NCBI GenBank assembly: GCA_016858145.1
Contig: JAEHOE010000004.1
Coordinates: 1,798,001-1,862,000 of the forward strand
Direction: 5' to 3'
Source: Edaphochlamys debaryana
Lineage: Eukaryota; Chlorophyta; Chlorophyceae; Chlamydomonadales
DNA length: 64,000 nt
In this document: positions 19,801-31,739 of the stretch, piece after piece
Layout: each line of letters opens with the position of its first letter
Numbering within the stretch: position 1 is the first letter of the stretch
Made by a program: the position numbers and the translations under genes
Notes under the pieces: generated by a model
Told to the model about the DNA's origin: nothing
Seen by the model: only the letters and a program-made list of their open reading frames with translations
The model's database searches: none

Positions 19801-22800
19801 GGCCTCCCACCTGGGGGAGGGGGGCGGGGGGAACGAGGGGTGGGAGGGCGCGTGTGTGTTTCGCGGCAGATGGGCGGCGCACGCATGACCGAGCGCGCAC
19901 ACACAGGAACATGCGACGAGGACTCTGCGACAAGCCACGCACACCCCACGCAACAGGCAACATCCCTCCGTACTGCCGTGCCGCAATACCGTACCGCACG
20001 CCCCTAGCACAGCACGCCGCCCCCTCCCCACCTGTTGAAGGCGTCCGCGTCGTTGGCGAGCAGGAAGGTGAGGTGCTGCTCGCTCTGCCCCTCGAGCTCC
20101 ATCTTGACGGGGGCGGAGAAGCCGCGCAGCAGCGAGGGCACGGGCTCAGCGGGGACCTCCAGGAAGGTGAAGGTGGCCTCGGGGGTGTCGAAGCGGAGGA
20201 CACCTGACAGGGGGGGAGTGCGGGATAGGGGGGTAGAGGGTAAGGGGGGGGAGGGGTAGGGGGCAAAGGGGAGGAGGTAAGGGGCAAGGTGTGTGTGTAA
20301 GCACCGGGCGGACCCCTGCCTCCTCCCACCGCGGCAGCATCACGGCTTCCAGCCCCGCCACTGGTGCTGCCGTACGCGTACGGCGCACACTCACCCTCTG
20401 TCCCCAGGTCCTGCACGGAGCCGTCGGCACCCTGCAGCTTGAGCGGCAGCTCGGAGCCTGGGGGGAGATGAGAGGGTCGAAGAAAGGACTTTGGGGGCCA
20501 AGAAGGTTCTTGTATTCCTTTATCGACAAAAGCTACCGTAGACATCCTGATCTAATCATCAACGCGCCTGCTAGCCAACCTCTAACGAGTGGCATTGGTT
20601 TCCGATCTACCGTCACTCTACCCGGCCTCCCCCCTACGTGCTTTCTCTCCACAACGCCCCCCCCCCGGCCACCCCCTCCCCACCGTCAGGGCCCAGGAGG
20701 CCCATCTTGATGGGGATGAGCACCGGCAGCTTCTCCTCCTGGGTGGGGGTGGGGGTGGGTGGTGGGGTGAAGAGTGGCGGGGACCGCATTGTCTAGGTGA
20801 GCTGAGTTGGGTTGAGGCAACTTGCTCAAGCACGCACTGCGCATGTCCGCTTGTCGGAGCAGCGCCGAGCCGAGACAGATGAGCGGAGTCCGGGAGGGGG
20901 GCGCGCATGGGGGGGCGGGGGGTAGGGGGGGCGGGGCCGCACCTGGCCGGGCGTGGGCGGCGTGCGCTGCTTGCAGTGCAGGCGGTACGTACGGGAGGCT
21001 GCGTCGTACGAGGTGGTCACGTGCAGCTGGGGGGTGCCCGCCTGGGAGTACCACCTGATGGGGGGAGGGGTCGGCGAGGGGGGTCAGCGAGGGGATGTTA
21101 GGGCGGGTGTGGGGTGAGGCCGGGAACGCCGGAGGCCAGCACGTACCCAAGCCAACACCAGCTGCTACCACGCTTTCCTCGCAGGCTCCCATACGCCCCT
21201 CCCTCTCCCCCTCTCCCCCTCTTGCCTCCTTGCCTTCCCCCCCCCCACACACACACCTGCCCAGCGCCTCCAGGTCCACCCCGTTGGCGTCCGCCATGGC
21301 CGCACGGAAGTCGTCGCACGTGACTGCGTGGCCGTCGTGGCGCTGGAAGTACAGGTCCATGCCTGGGGGGGGGGTAGGTGGGGTGGTGGTGGCGGGTTGG
21401 GTTGTGGGGGAAGGGAGCGCGGGCGTTCGATCAAGGCACACGTCTGGGGGCGCGGCTGCTTGCACGCAAGCATTGCGGTAGTGCCTACCTCCCTCCCTCC
21501 CCCCCTCCCGTCCCCCTCCCGTCCCCGGGTCCGAGTTGCGGAATGTCCTGCAAAGCCATCCAGCGGAAGCCGTCCCCTCTCCGCCCTCCCTCCCACCCAC
21601 CCTTGCGGAAGCCCTCGGCCCCCAGCAGCGTGTGGTAGAGGCGCACCACCTCGGAGCCCTGGGGGGGGGGAGGGGGGGGGTGCTTGGGGCTTGACGGAAT
21701 CGCATCGCGGCGCAGGGGTAATGCTCAGATCCGAGCTGGAGCAATGGATCCGAGATCCGAGCTCGAGCGACGCGGTGTGCCGTACAAGTGCCGTACCTTC
21801 TCGTACACAGTGACGGTGTAGAAGTTGTCCATCTTGATGTACGACTCGGGGCGGATGGGGTGCGCCATGGGGCCAGCGTCCTCGGTGAACTGGACGTAGG
21901 GGGGGGAAGGGTGCCCAAGGCGGGAGAGGGGAGTGAGTTCCGGCCCTAACTCTCCCACGCTGGCCGACGCCACGCCACCCCCCAAACCCCGTCACCCCCT
22001 CCCCTCCACTCGTCCAATGCCCCCCAACAACTATCCACCCGTCGCCCCCCCCACCTGGCTGCTCCGCAGCATCATGACGTCCTCAATGCGCTTCACGGGC
22101 CGGGAGTTCATGTCCGCGCTGAACTCCTGGGGGGTGGAAGGGGAAAAGAGATGGAGGGATGCGGGTTAAGCCAACGTTTGCAAGCTCGGCCGCGCGCTTG
22201 CTCCCTGCCGACCCCCTCCTGGTCGCGGAACACGGGGCCTTGCCCATCCCCCCGTGCCCGCCCCGGCCCCTTGGGCAGAGCGTGTCGGCACCGTGCCGCG
22301 AGGCGACAAGGCGTCAGCAGGGCCTCCCGCCCAACTGCTCCCCCTTCCCTTCACACATCCTTCAGCCCCCCCCCTCCTCCCTGCCTCTCCCCTTCCCCTC
22401 CCCCCACCTGATCGCGGAACACGGTGAGTCCCTCCTTGAGGGTCAGCTGGAACCAGTCCCTGAGTCACCACGGGAGGGGGGGGGCGAAAGAGGGAAGGGG
22501 CGACCGACTGAGCCAAGCGGGCGCGTAGTCCACGGGCGGCCCCCTACCCTGCCCAGCTGCCCGTCCCCTTTCTCCACCTCCCTTCCCCCCATGGCCTCTC
22601 TGCAACCCCTCCCAATCCCGCTCGTGCCCCCCCCCGTCCCCACCCCCCACCTGCACGTGACCCTGTTCCCGGTCCAGTTGTGGAAGTACTCGTGGCCCAC
22701 CACCCCCTCGATGCGGGAGTAGTCCAGGTCGGTGGCGGTCTGGGGGGAGGCCAGGACCAGCCTAGGGGGGGGGAGGAGGGAGAGGAGGCAAGGAGGCAAG

Positions 22801-25800
22801 GAGGCGAGCGTCATTCGTGAGAGCAAGAGTCGGTGGTTTCAGAGCATCCCAGACCCCTCACATCCCTCCAGTTTCCCGCCCCTCCCTCGCCCGTTCCACC
22901 TTTCCCCCGATCCCAACCAACCCCTCTACCCCCCTACCTGGAGTTGAAGATGTTGAGGGACTTGTTCTCCATGGCGCCCATGTTGAAGTCGTCAACCGCC
23001 ACGATGTTGAACAGATCCAGGTCGTACTCCAGGCCGTACACCTGTACGGCGTACGACACAGCACGCGTGAGTGCATCAACCGGGGCGCGCATGATGAGCG
23101 CAGGGCCTGGCCCCTCTGCCCGCTCCAGGCCCCTGGCCCCACTGTCCGCGTTGATGGTCCCGACTTGGCGTGCCCCTTGCCGTCAGGAGCCTCCTCAGCA
23201 CCCCCGATCCGCCGTGCTCCCGATCCGCCGTACACCCGTACGCACCTGCTCGTCCCACTGCATGGACTTGACGAGCGAGTCCAGCGCGTGGTCCACCTGG
23301 GCGGTACGGCAGCAGCAAGGGTTCACGAGCTGGCACCGCCTCGCCCTACCCCTACCTTTCATCCCATGTATCCCATGCGCATCGTGCCCTCAGACCCTTG
23401 GCCCCTATCCCTTCCCGCCCCTCTCCCCTTTGCCCCCCCCCCTCACCCTCCCCAGGTTGCCCTCCTGCACGAAGATGCGCAAAGCCACCTTACGGCCGCT
23501 GGGGGGGGGGGGGCGAGGGGGAGCACATAGGGGCGAACTTGGTTCCCACCTTCAACGGTTTCAAGTCCGGACGGAGACAAGGAAGCAGGCACATCAGGGG
23601 GCTCAAGGGCCCTTGTCCCTCGTCACGATGAGGCAAGAGGCGCAAAGGCCAAAGGGATGGGGGTGGGGGGGAACCTTGTCGGTTTGGAGTTGAGACGGAC
23701 GGAGAGGAGGAAGGGGCGAGCCGGCGGGCCTGCGGCGGTAAGCAGGCACACACGAAGGCGCCCAGCAGCCAGCGTGCTGCCCTTGACCCCACGCGCGCCA
23801 GTCCCCTCGCCCCCTCCCCTCCCTCCAACCCCTGCATGCAAGGATTCCCTGGCGTCGGCGCGATCCCGCTCAGCAACGGACACCCTTCAACCCTGCCCCC
23901 CCCACACACACACGCACCTGCCGGTGGTATACTCCCGCTCCTTCATGGCCAGCTTCCCCGCCACCAGCGCAAACAGGTAGCAGGGCTTGGGGTAGGGGTC
24001 CACCCACACGGCGTAGTGCCTTGGGGAGGGGGAGAGAGGGGAGGGGCGGCGAGGGGAGGCGAGGGGAGGGAGCTCGGGGGTCATCAGGGCAGCTAGCAGC
24101 GGGCTCGCCGCTTTCACACTTGAGCGCAACTGGGGCCGGTGGGCCGGTCTGGTGACGTGCAGCCCCTTGGGACAGCCCACCATTCAACTCGTGCGGGCGG
24201 CTATGTTCAGTATGCCCCAACGATGGTCAAGGCATCATGGTCTGAAATTGCGGAGGCGCCTCCAGGTGTCAAAGTGTGGTGGCGCCTCCACACTTTAAAC
24301 CATGATGCTTTCAACATCGTTAGGCTCGTATTGAACATATTCCCCCCCACCACCAGCCCCCTTCGCCCCCTCCAGCCCCCCCCCCCTCCACCCCAGCCCC
24401 CCACCTGCCCCCCTCCATCTGCCCGCTCTCCGCCAGGTTGCCGTTGCCCAGCAGCACGGGGTACAGAGAGGCGTCGGCCTCCATGCGGGTTGTGTACCTG
24501 GGGGAGGGGGGGGCAAGGGGGATGAATGCAAAGGTCGGTGGAGAGGGGCGATTGGGGGAGCTCTACCCGAGATACATCACCTCCCCAGCACATTCCGCGA
24601 AGCACAGACACGCCACCATCCCTCTCTTCCCCCTTAAACCCCCACCTTTCCCCGCCTTTCGCGCTCCAATTCGTGGAAAAGTCATTACCCCCCTCTCCGC
24701 CCTCTCCCACTTGGCCATGACGTCCGGGCGGCTGGAAGTAGGCCCCCACGCGTCACAAAACACACACACACACACACACACGTTCCCCGTCCTCCCTCCC
24801 CCCCTCACTTGGCCATGACGTCAGGGCGGTCCAGGAAGTAGGTAATGCCGCGGAAGCCCTCGGCCTCACACTGGGGGGGGGATGTGAAGGTAGTGGGAGT
24901 GGGGGGTGGGGGGGTAAGAGCAGGTTGAGGCGGGACGATTCGGCAAGGAGCAGGACGGACTTCATCCTCCCGCTCCCCAATCCCACGCCACCAATTCCGT
25001 CCCCACCTGTAAACCCCCGACTCCCACCAGCCCACGCCCCCCACGAGCAGCGCCTAACACAACCGGACACCAGGCTGGCCTGCACCACCCCTTCCCCCCC
25101 ACACACACACCCCACCTGCGTGCAGAAGTTGCCGCTGCTCTTGTACAGCCCCTCCAGCAGGGAGTTGTCCTGGGGGCGCAGCTGGGTCACAATGACGGCC
25201 TCGAACTCGCCTGGGGAAAAGGGGGGGATGAGGTGATGGGGAGGGGTCACGATGAGGGTTTGGGGTTCCATTCCTACTTCCTCCCCCTAAGAGGCCCCAC
25301 CCGGCGGCGGTGCCCTGGCGGTGAGGTGCCTGTCTCCCTCCTGCCCCCACCCCACCCTCCCACTCCCTCTTCGCTCTCAAATGTGTCCGCAAACCACCCC
25401 CTACCCCCCTCCAGGCCCCACCGGCCGGCGGCGCCTTGATGGTGAGGTGCTTGTCGCTGACCTCGTACTCCCCCTCGCCCAGCACCCGGCCGCCCAGGGC
25501 CACGGACAGGAGCTTGATGTCCTTGCGACCGTCCAGGACCAGGGGGGGAGGGGGGGCGCCTGGGGGGAGCAAGGGGAGGGGGAGGGCAGCGTGTGAAGGG
25601 CTGCCCGCATGAGCAGGGGAGGGGGGCGTGTGTGTTTCGTGACGCGTGGCGTGTGCTGTGCTTGCGCCGGTCCGGTTGTCGGGCGTTCCGGGCTGAGGGA
25701 CGGTGCAGGCAAGGCCGGGAGGAAGAGGAGGAGGGGGAAGGGCGTCGTCGTGGAGCCTTGCGAAGCCCCACGCGGCCCACAGACCCGGGGCCCGCGTAGG

Positions 25801-26369
25801 CCCCGGTCCAGTAGTCAAGCCCGGGACCGCACAGGCCCGGCTGCAGCGCGCACGCGAATTCCCTACGTCTCTGGATCCAGGGCTATCTCACCTGCCGCAA
25901 GCTGTCCGTAGTTGGGCACAAAGTGGATCTTTGCGGTGACATCGGTGGTCTCCTCCCCGAGGATGAAGTCCAGGTGCACGGTGGTGACGGTGAAGGGGGG
26001 CGCGGTGTAGTCGGCGCGGAACTTCTGCTTGGGGCCCTCGGGGTGGGGCGGCTGCTTGTGCTCCTCGTGCTGGATCTGTGGGTCGATAGCATGATAAGAG
26101 GGGGCTTAGGAGGGGCTGGGCTGGGCCGACATGTGGGATGGCGTGACGGGCAGCTGGCGCGTGGGCCCCGGCCCAACGAGCAGCATCCGCATCACCCCGC
26201 AGGTCCAGAAGGTGAGCTGTGAGAGAATAAGGCGGTGAGGCTGCGGCGAGGGCCACGACTCGCGGGCTCGTGCAGCAGGATCTGCCGGGCGAATTGCACG
26301 CCTCCTGCAGGCAGCACCCGTAATTCGTACCTCGGGAATCTCCTCCGTCTCAGTAGCAGCGGTCGCCAT
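16852..26369 (-). CDS. M1-family aminopeptidase N (PepN type), about 30 exons
   Basis: Exons read from 26369 ([13 protein letters not shown]) down to 16852 give a near-complete PepN-like metallopeptidase. It has an N-terminal beta-domain ([34 protein letters not shown]), the GAMEN substrate motif ([13 protein letters not shown], 22938-23041), the zinc site [10 protein letters not shown] (22651-22761) and the third zinc ligand Glu in [10 protein letters not shown] (22408-22459), giving HExxH-x18-E. The C-terminal helical domain ends [13 protein letters not shown] then FEIASKSLK. The enzyme removes N-terminal residues from peptides. The true start may lie upstream: 26370-26787 is open and contains presequence-like peptides such as MLLRLSSPAQLARLAKVARG, so a mitochondrial or plastid form is possible. 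Exon copies occur at 19766 and 24708. Confidence 0.92.
19649..19866 (-). repeat. Tandem duplication of an aminopeptidase exon start with its acceptor
   Basis: The exon beginning [17 protein letters not shown] (upper edge near 19695) and its upstream intron edge are duplicated about 116 bp away: the copy spans roughly 19766-19866. The copy keeps the CCCAG acceptor and reads [15 protein letters not shown] and then stops. It also lies between the genuine exon and the preceding exon, in the direction of transcription, so the spliceosome meets it first. Confidence 0.88.
24202..24339. repeat. Imperfect 138-bp foldback element in an aminopeptidase intron
   Basis: The arms TATGTTCAGTATG... and ...CGTATTGAACATA are inverted copies over about 60 bp each, sharing AACGATG, GCATCATGGT and GGAGGCGCC blocks. 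At the centre a further stem AAAGTGTGG/CCACACTTT encloses an 8-base loop. The base composition is strikingly less GC-rich than the flanking intron. It looks like a MITE/foldback insertion or a hairpin-RNA precursor. No convincing target-site duplication was seen. Confidence 0.8.
24708..24744 (-). pseudogene. Copy of an aminopeptidase exon end (RPDVMAK) with donor
   Basis: Bases 24708-24744 repeat 24808-24845, the 3' end of the exon [11 protein letters not shown] with its GTGAG donor. The copy has substitutions (the DRP region is altered) and sits about 100 bp further into the same intron. The CA microsatellite lies between original and copy. Confidence 0.75.
24757..24782. repeat. (CA)n microsatellite
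   Basis: About eleven uninterrupted CA units inside the aminopeptidase intron, between an exon end and its duplicate. Confidence 0.95.
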
Positions 26370-27832
26370 GGTAGAGCAGTGGGGGACGAAGCTGGCTCGG
26401 GAGAGTCGGGCCTGAGCAGCGCTGGGGGCGACGCCCGCGAGAGACGATACTGAGGTCGGGTTAGGAGTGCTTCCTGTACGTATTCGGTTTGGGACAGGGA
26501 GCGAAGTGGAGTACTTTGTGGCGAGAGACCGGAAAGGCGACGGTCGCGACTCCCAGCGACGAACCAGAGACGTATACAAGTTGCGGTAACAAACGAGTAC
26601 ACAAATGGGCCTTGCTGGTGGGAGACGGGCCCGCTCCGGATTGGCAAATGCCGCAAGTTTGTTTTGGTCGACAGCTGGCGCTTGCCGCACCTCGCACGAG
26701 GACCGTCGGCAGAACCGCAATGTGCCTGCCACGAGCGACCTTCGCGAGTCGCGCGAGCTGCGCCGGCGAGCTGAGCCGCAGGAGCATGTTGGCTTGGCTG
26801 GGAGACACGCGCTGTGTCGGATGCTAACGGTGACGTAAAGAAGAGCTCTCGATACTGGTAGATCGAGTCAAAGCGGCGCAAGTCGGCGTCGAAAGCCCAC
26901 AGCCCTAGAGTTGTGGCTGCAAGTCCTGGCTGCGCGACGCTCGCTCTAACGCGTGGGGGGACCCCTGTGAATGTGGCGCGACGAGAGTAACTATGTTTGG
27001 TAGGTCGGAGCGACTCAATTGGGAGCGCGGGCACAGGCGATGGCAATTGTGACGCCGTCCGACGCCCGCGCGACACGCTGGCGCGTAACGACGACGCGAC
27101 CGCCACAGCCCCCTCCGCCCCCTCCCCGCCGAAATCGCGGTAGTGCCTAACGACATGCTTGTGACAGCACGCTGCCTGCCTGCATGCCTCTCCAAAGCCC
27201 TTGCCGTGTCCCGCCACCCTGACCACAACCTCCGTGCTTGCCCGTTGCCCGCCGGCCCCCGCCCAGACGCTCACAGGTTGCGTACCTCGTGTACCGTGGC
27301 CACGCGGGCCACTCACCACCGTCCTGCCTCCACCATGCTGGGCAACGTCCACTGTGCTCCCGTTCCTACGTGCACCGCCGCCCGCCCGAACGCCTGAACG
27401 CGCGAAAGCAACCACACGCTGTGTGGCCCTGAGACGAATGCCCGTGTGCTACCTGCAGCGCTGCACGACGCCCCGTGCTTGCCCCCGCCCCGCCACCCGA
27501 ACGCTGCATGGCCTTGGGACGCCTGGGTTTGCCGGCTGAGCCGGCTTGCTACCGGCTTGCTGTGCTCCTGCGCGTGCTCGCCCAACCCGGCTTACACGCA
27601 TGCCGTATGCTTATAGGGTTGCCCCCAACTGGCTTACGTCTGCCACGTCTGCCTCTGCCCCCACCGACTGCATGCGCTTGAGCCGGTTGAACTAGCCCTG
27701 CAATGCTCGCCACTCCCGCATGCCGCATCCACGGCACTTGTGCAAAGCAGCATCCGCCTTCCCAACCTCACGCACGTCGCGGACTACGGTAATCCGAATA
27801 CCCCTACGGTAAGCAAGCCCTCGGCTCAGACG
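26370..27832. other. Aminopeptidase upstream region and P4H 3' region
   Basis: 26370-26830 may contain the aminopeptidase 5' UTR or presequence exon. 26830-27590 shows no gene. The minus strand carries TGTAA at 27592-27596, the usual green-algal polyadenylation signal, about 240 bp past the P4H stop codon. Confidence 0.45.
27592..27596 (-). terminator. Candidate polyadenylation signal TGTAA for the P4H gene
   Basis: TTACA on the plus strand, i.e. TGTAA in the sense of the P4H gene, about 240 bp beyond its stop. TGTAA is the characteristic chlamydomonadalean polyadenylation signal. A pentamer occurs often by chance, so the assignment rests on position. Confidence 0.4.
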
Positions 27833-30800
27833 TCAGGTCCCTCGCCCAATCTCCCGCTGCAGCTCCTCCTCGGAGAGCTCTAGGTAGCCCCCGCGCCGCC
27901 GGTTGCGCCTGCACGCGGGGGGCGGGGTGGGGGGCAGCAGTCGCAAGGGGAGCCGGGGATACGGTGGTCAGCGGGGTTATGGGGGAGCCCGCACCTGGAG
28001 GGTTGGGACCCGCCCTCGGCGCCTCCTTAGCCCTGCGCTCCAACACGCGCCCTACCCTCCGAGCGCCGCATGCACCCGCCCCCTGCGGCTGCGATCACAC
28101 CAGCCGGCTGCACCCCCCCCTCCCCTGCGCCCTGCGTCCACCCAGCCCCCTTCCGCGCGCACCCGAACCGCCCCTCACCCGCTCACTCCCCCTCACCCGC
28201 TCACTCCCCCTCACCCGCTCACTCCCCCTCACCCGCTCACTCCCCCAGCCCAGGCCACCCACCTGGCGCAATCCGCGTCCCCCTCGCCGCAGACCTCGCA
28301 CGCACCGCACGCGCGCCGGCACGTGCCCATGAAGCCCGCGCCCCCCACCATGTACAGCCGGTTCTCCTCACAGTCCCCCTGAGCCGCGTACTTGGCGCAC
28401 CTGCCGCGGAGGAAACGGGCGGAGCGGGTGGGTGTGCTCTGTGCTGGCGGGGTTAAGAGGCAGGGGAGGAGATTGACAAGGGGAGGAGGGTGGCGGCTGG
28501 GATCACGCGGGGCCCACGAAAGGGCACGCAGCATCTAACCCTGGACCCCGGAGGGCGACACAGCCCGAGCCCGGCTCTGCCAAGCCTAATCCCGCCACCT
28601 TCAGTGCCCGTGCCGCTGGTTCGTGCCCTGGTTCAATCCCTCACCTCGGATCTCGCCCTCCCCTGATCCGCCAGCCCCGGCCCTGCCTCACTCGCTGTCG
28701 TAATCCCCGCAGTGCCCCGGGTCCGGGCGGGGTGGGGCGTAGCCCTGCCGGGCGGCGGCCCAATCCTCCGCTGCGACCGAACGCAACGCGGGTCCGGGTT
28801 GAGACGCGATGTTAACCAGGAGCAGGCGACCGATCTGCACACAACCCTAACCCCTAACCCCTAACTAAGTTTTACTGCGCCCCCTCCACTCACGGTCAAA
28901 CTCCTGGCCGTGGATCCACGTGACCGCGTTCCACTTGACGCCCCTCACCACGGGGCAGCCCGTGTGCTCCGAGTGGCGGTCCAGCGAGCGGTAGTCGGGC
29001 AGCGTGTCTGGAGGGAGGGGGGGCAAGCAAGGGGGGGGGTACAGGGGTGGGTTACAGGGGTGGGGGAGGCATCAGGGGAGGAAAGATGGGTCATGTCAGG
29101 GAAGATTCGACATGTGCGATACGACCCAAGGAACCAGCCCCTGACCAACCGTAGAAGATCAGGGCGTCTCCGCGCTGCAGTTGTGCAGGGGACAAGGGGG
29201 GCCCGGGGCAAGTGCCATGAGAAAGGGTGCACTTCGAGTCTTCGTCTCTGCTCAAACCTATCCCGAGCTACTGACGGTCAACGTTCAATGCCAGCAGCCC
29301 ACGTTGGCCCCGCAGGCGGCACAGCACTAGGCCTAGGCCGACCGCCTGCGCCCGGCCCGTCCCTCCTTCACACGCGTACCCTGGGCTTGTACGCCACCCG
29401 CCCCCGGGCGCACTCGGACAGCCCCCCCTCCTCCGACTGCCGCCGCAGTTCCGGGTGCTGCCACTCGCTGTGTGCATGGACGGGTTGGGAGGGGGGGGCA
29501 AGGGAGTGCGGTGCAGAGAGTGGGGAGACGCGGGGAGGGGTGGGGAGGGGGTGGGGGAGGGGTGCCGCTTAGGGGTGCATCTCGGGGTGCTGCCACTCGC
29601 TGGCGGGGTGGTGGGAGTGGGGAGACGCGGGGCGAGGCGGGGTGAGGGTGCAACCCCTCGTTTGCGAGTAGAATCTTGAGTAGACTGCAGGCATGGCATC
29701 AAGGCCTGGTGATCTCACCTATTCACAAACGCCGTCTCGCCGCCTTCTTCCGGCTCTGCACGGGCGGCGGACGGGGATAGGCATGTGGCACGTGGCCATG
29801 TGCGCCATGTGACAGAAGCTGGGGCGGGGCGGCCACCCCATGTCTGACCGCTACGCCTCCATGTCTGACTTCAAAACTGCATGGCTCGGGCGAGCGTGTC
29901 ACTGGCTCGCTGCCTCAGCCTCACATTCCACACGAAAAGCGTAACGGTGGAGCTCTCCCTACGCTTCGTGACTGGGGAGGAATCCACGTCGGGTCAACGT
30001 CGTCGTCCCTGGCTTGATGCCTCAGCTAGGCTAGCAGTTTGTGGCAGAGCCGCGGCAGGGGCTCCGCCCAATGCTCTCACCGCCTCTCCACGCCTCGATC
30101 CGGCCAGGCTCAGCCCACCCCACCCTCGCCGTGTGGGGTCACATCAGCCGGCCCCCACCCACCCACCCACCCACCCACCCACCCACCCACCCACCCACCC
30201 ACCCACCCACCCACCCACCCACCCACCCACCCACCCACCCACCCACCCACCCACCCACCCACCCACCCACCCACCCACCCACCCACCCACCCACCCACCC
30301 ACCCACCCACCCACCCACCCACCCACCCACCCACCCACCCACCCACCCACCCACCCACCCACCCACCCACCCACCCACCCACTCCCCCACCCACCCACTA
30401 GGTACATGAGCACGGTGGCCACCCGCCCCGCGGCGTCGAAGTGGGGGCTGTACTTGTCGTTGACGCCGTAGCGGAGCACCTGCGGGGGGAGGGGAAGGAG
30501 GGAGGGGAGGGGGTGGTGGTGGAAGCAGGTGGTCGGAGCAGGTTGGCAGCCCGGCGCTTCCACCCGCATCCACGCTTCGGCCCCGCACAGCGCGAGCCCA
30601 CCGTCCCCTGCCTAGCTCGTGCCTCGCGCCGATGCTATTTTTTCAGGGCATGCCTCAACACGGCCCGGCCGGCTGCCAGCCGCGCCCTCCACGGTTTCCT
30701 GGCCTACACGAGCAGCCCCACCCCCCACCCCCCCACCTGCAGCGCCTCCTGGTGAGCCACGGGCAGGTGGCTCCACAGCGCCACCCGCTCCTCCACCGCC

Positions 30801-31739
30801 GCAACCACGGGGTCGAAGCGGCGCCTGGGGGGTAGAGGAGGGGGAGGAAGGAGAGGCAGGGGGGAGGAAGGGGAGGCAGGGGGTGCGGTGGAGGCAGGGG
30901 AAAGCATGGAGGTGCGGGAAGGGCTGGATGCTGTGAGTTTCGTGGTGGGAGTGCAGTGGTGGCTACAGAGGACAAGAAGACGCGCAGGTAGCTTCCTCAG
31001 TTGTTGGTCGCCAGGCCGCGGCTGCCACAAAGCGTGCGGCAGTACACCGTGCTGGCAGTGCAGAACCGGTACGACACGCACCTGAGGAAGGTGCCGTACG
31101 AGGTGCGCGCGTCCGTGGCCCCCTCCTCGTCCCCCCCGCCATCCTCCTCGGATCGCTGCATGTACGGCGCCGCCAGTAGCAGGATGTGGCGGGCCTCAGC
31201 ATCACTCAGGAACTAAGGGGAGAAGAAGATGGAGGGGGGAGAGGAGGAGAGGGGGAGGGTGTTGTGGGGAAGCGAGGCCACGGCGGGAGTGGGGGGCAGT
31301 CGAGGTAGACGCGTCAGTCGGGTGCTGGCAGGCACCGGCCAGGCAATGCCGAGCTAAAGCAGTCTTACGTTATGGAATATGGCTACCCGCGGCTTCCAAC
31401 TGACGACCTGGATCCTGGAGGGGGCACGTAAGGCACAGGGGCTCGGGCCTGGTGGGGCTGGCAGGTCCCTGGAGACCGCCCTGGGGTGTCCCCCTAGGCA
31501 CGCCTGGGTGGGCCCCCAGGCTCCCGGAGCAACCCGCCACGCACCGTCCACCCATGTCCTCGGCTGTCCCCTTCGACTATTTGTGTCTTCGTGCGATCCC
31601 TACCGTTGGGCCCTCTCACCATCCCAGGCCCCGCGTGCCATTGCCACCGCTCAGCGACTGCTGCCGAGGATGGACCGGGTCCCTCCTGTACGTCTCCCCC
31701 GCCCAGCCGATGAGCCGCTCCTCTTCATCAGCTACATCT
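27833..31739 (-). CDS. Prolyl 4-hydroxylase with C-terminal ShKT domain
   Basis: Exons recognised: 31739-31692 (VADEEERLIGWAGET), about 31417-31370 (IQVVSWKPRVAIFHN), 31212-31082 (FLSDAEARHILLLAAPYM...TSYGTFLR), 30824-30737 (RFDPVVAAVEERVALWSHLP), 30479-30395 (VLRYGVNDKYSPHFDAAGRV...VLMYL), 29755-29716 (EPEEGGETAFVN), 29467-29380 (EWQHPEL...LSECARG), about 29178-29150 (RGDALIFYG), about 29008-28893 (SEHTGCPVVRGVKWNAVTWIH), 28770-28685 (GHCGDYDSE), about 28402-28262 (ShKT) and about 27906-27833. The 2-oxoglutarate/iron site is present: HFD supplies His and Asp, SEHTGCPVVRG the distal His, and the following Lys fits 2-oxoglutarate binding. It is expected to hydroxylate prolines of wall glycoproteins in the ER or Golgi. 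The ShKT cysteines follow. The signal-peptide exon upstream of 31739 was not resolved. Confidence 0.9.
28841..28866. repeat. Short CCCTAACC reiteration
   Basis: Three CCCTAAC-type units in a P4H intron. It resembles a telomeric motif but is too short and not the usual chlamydomonad octamer, so it is listed only as a simple repeat. Confidence 0.6.
30152..30398. repeat. (ACCC)n tract of about 57 units abutting a P4H splice donor
   Basis: The plus strand reads ACCC continuously from about 30155 to 30382, then one interruption and three more units up to the exon edge. In the transcribed direction it is (GGGT)n and starts at the 5' splice site itself. The donor that keeps the P4H frame is the G|GT at 30395/30394, inside the repeat. 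It can form RNA and DNA G-quadruplexes. The THPP/GGWV open frames it creates are artefacts. Confidence 0.95.

Noticed and set aside
26205..26226. Extra aminopeptidase exon beginning [11 protein letters not shown]
   Set aside because: Exon [13 protein letters not shown] joins [10 protein letters not shown] in phase without it, and the segment has no aminopeptidase similarity.
26192..27415. Long minus-strand open frame upstream of the aminopeptidase
   Set aside because: Arg/Ser/Pro composition without family resemblance; overlaps several equally open frames. Part of it may be 5' UTR or presequence, which could not be decided.
28841..28866. Interstitial telomere
   Set aside because: Only about three imperfect units, and not the octamer typical of chlamydomonads.
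30152..30398. Long open frames of THPP or GGWV repeats on both strands
   Set aside because: They are produced by a tetranucleotide repeat inside a P4H intron; the flanking exons define the real gene on the minus strand.
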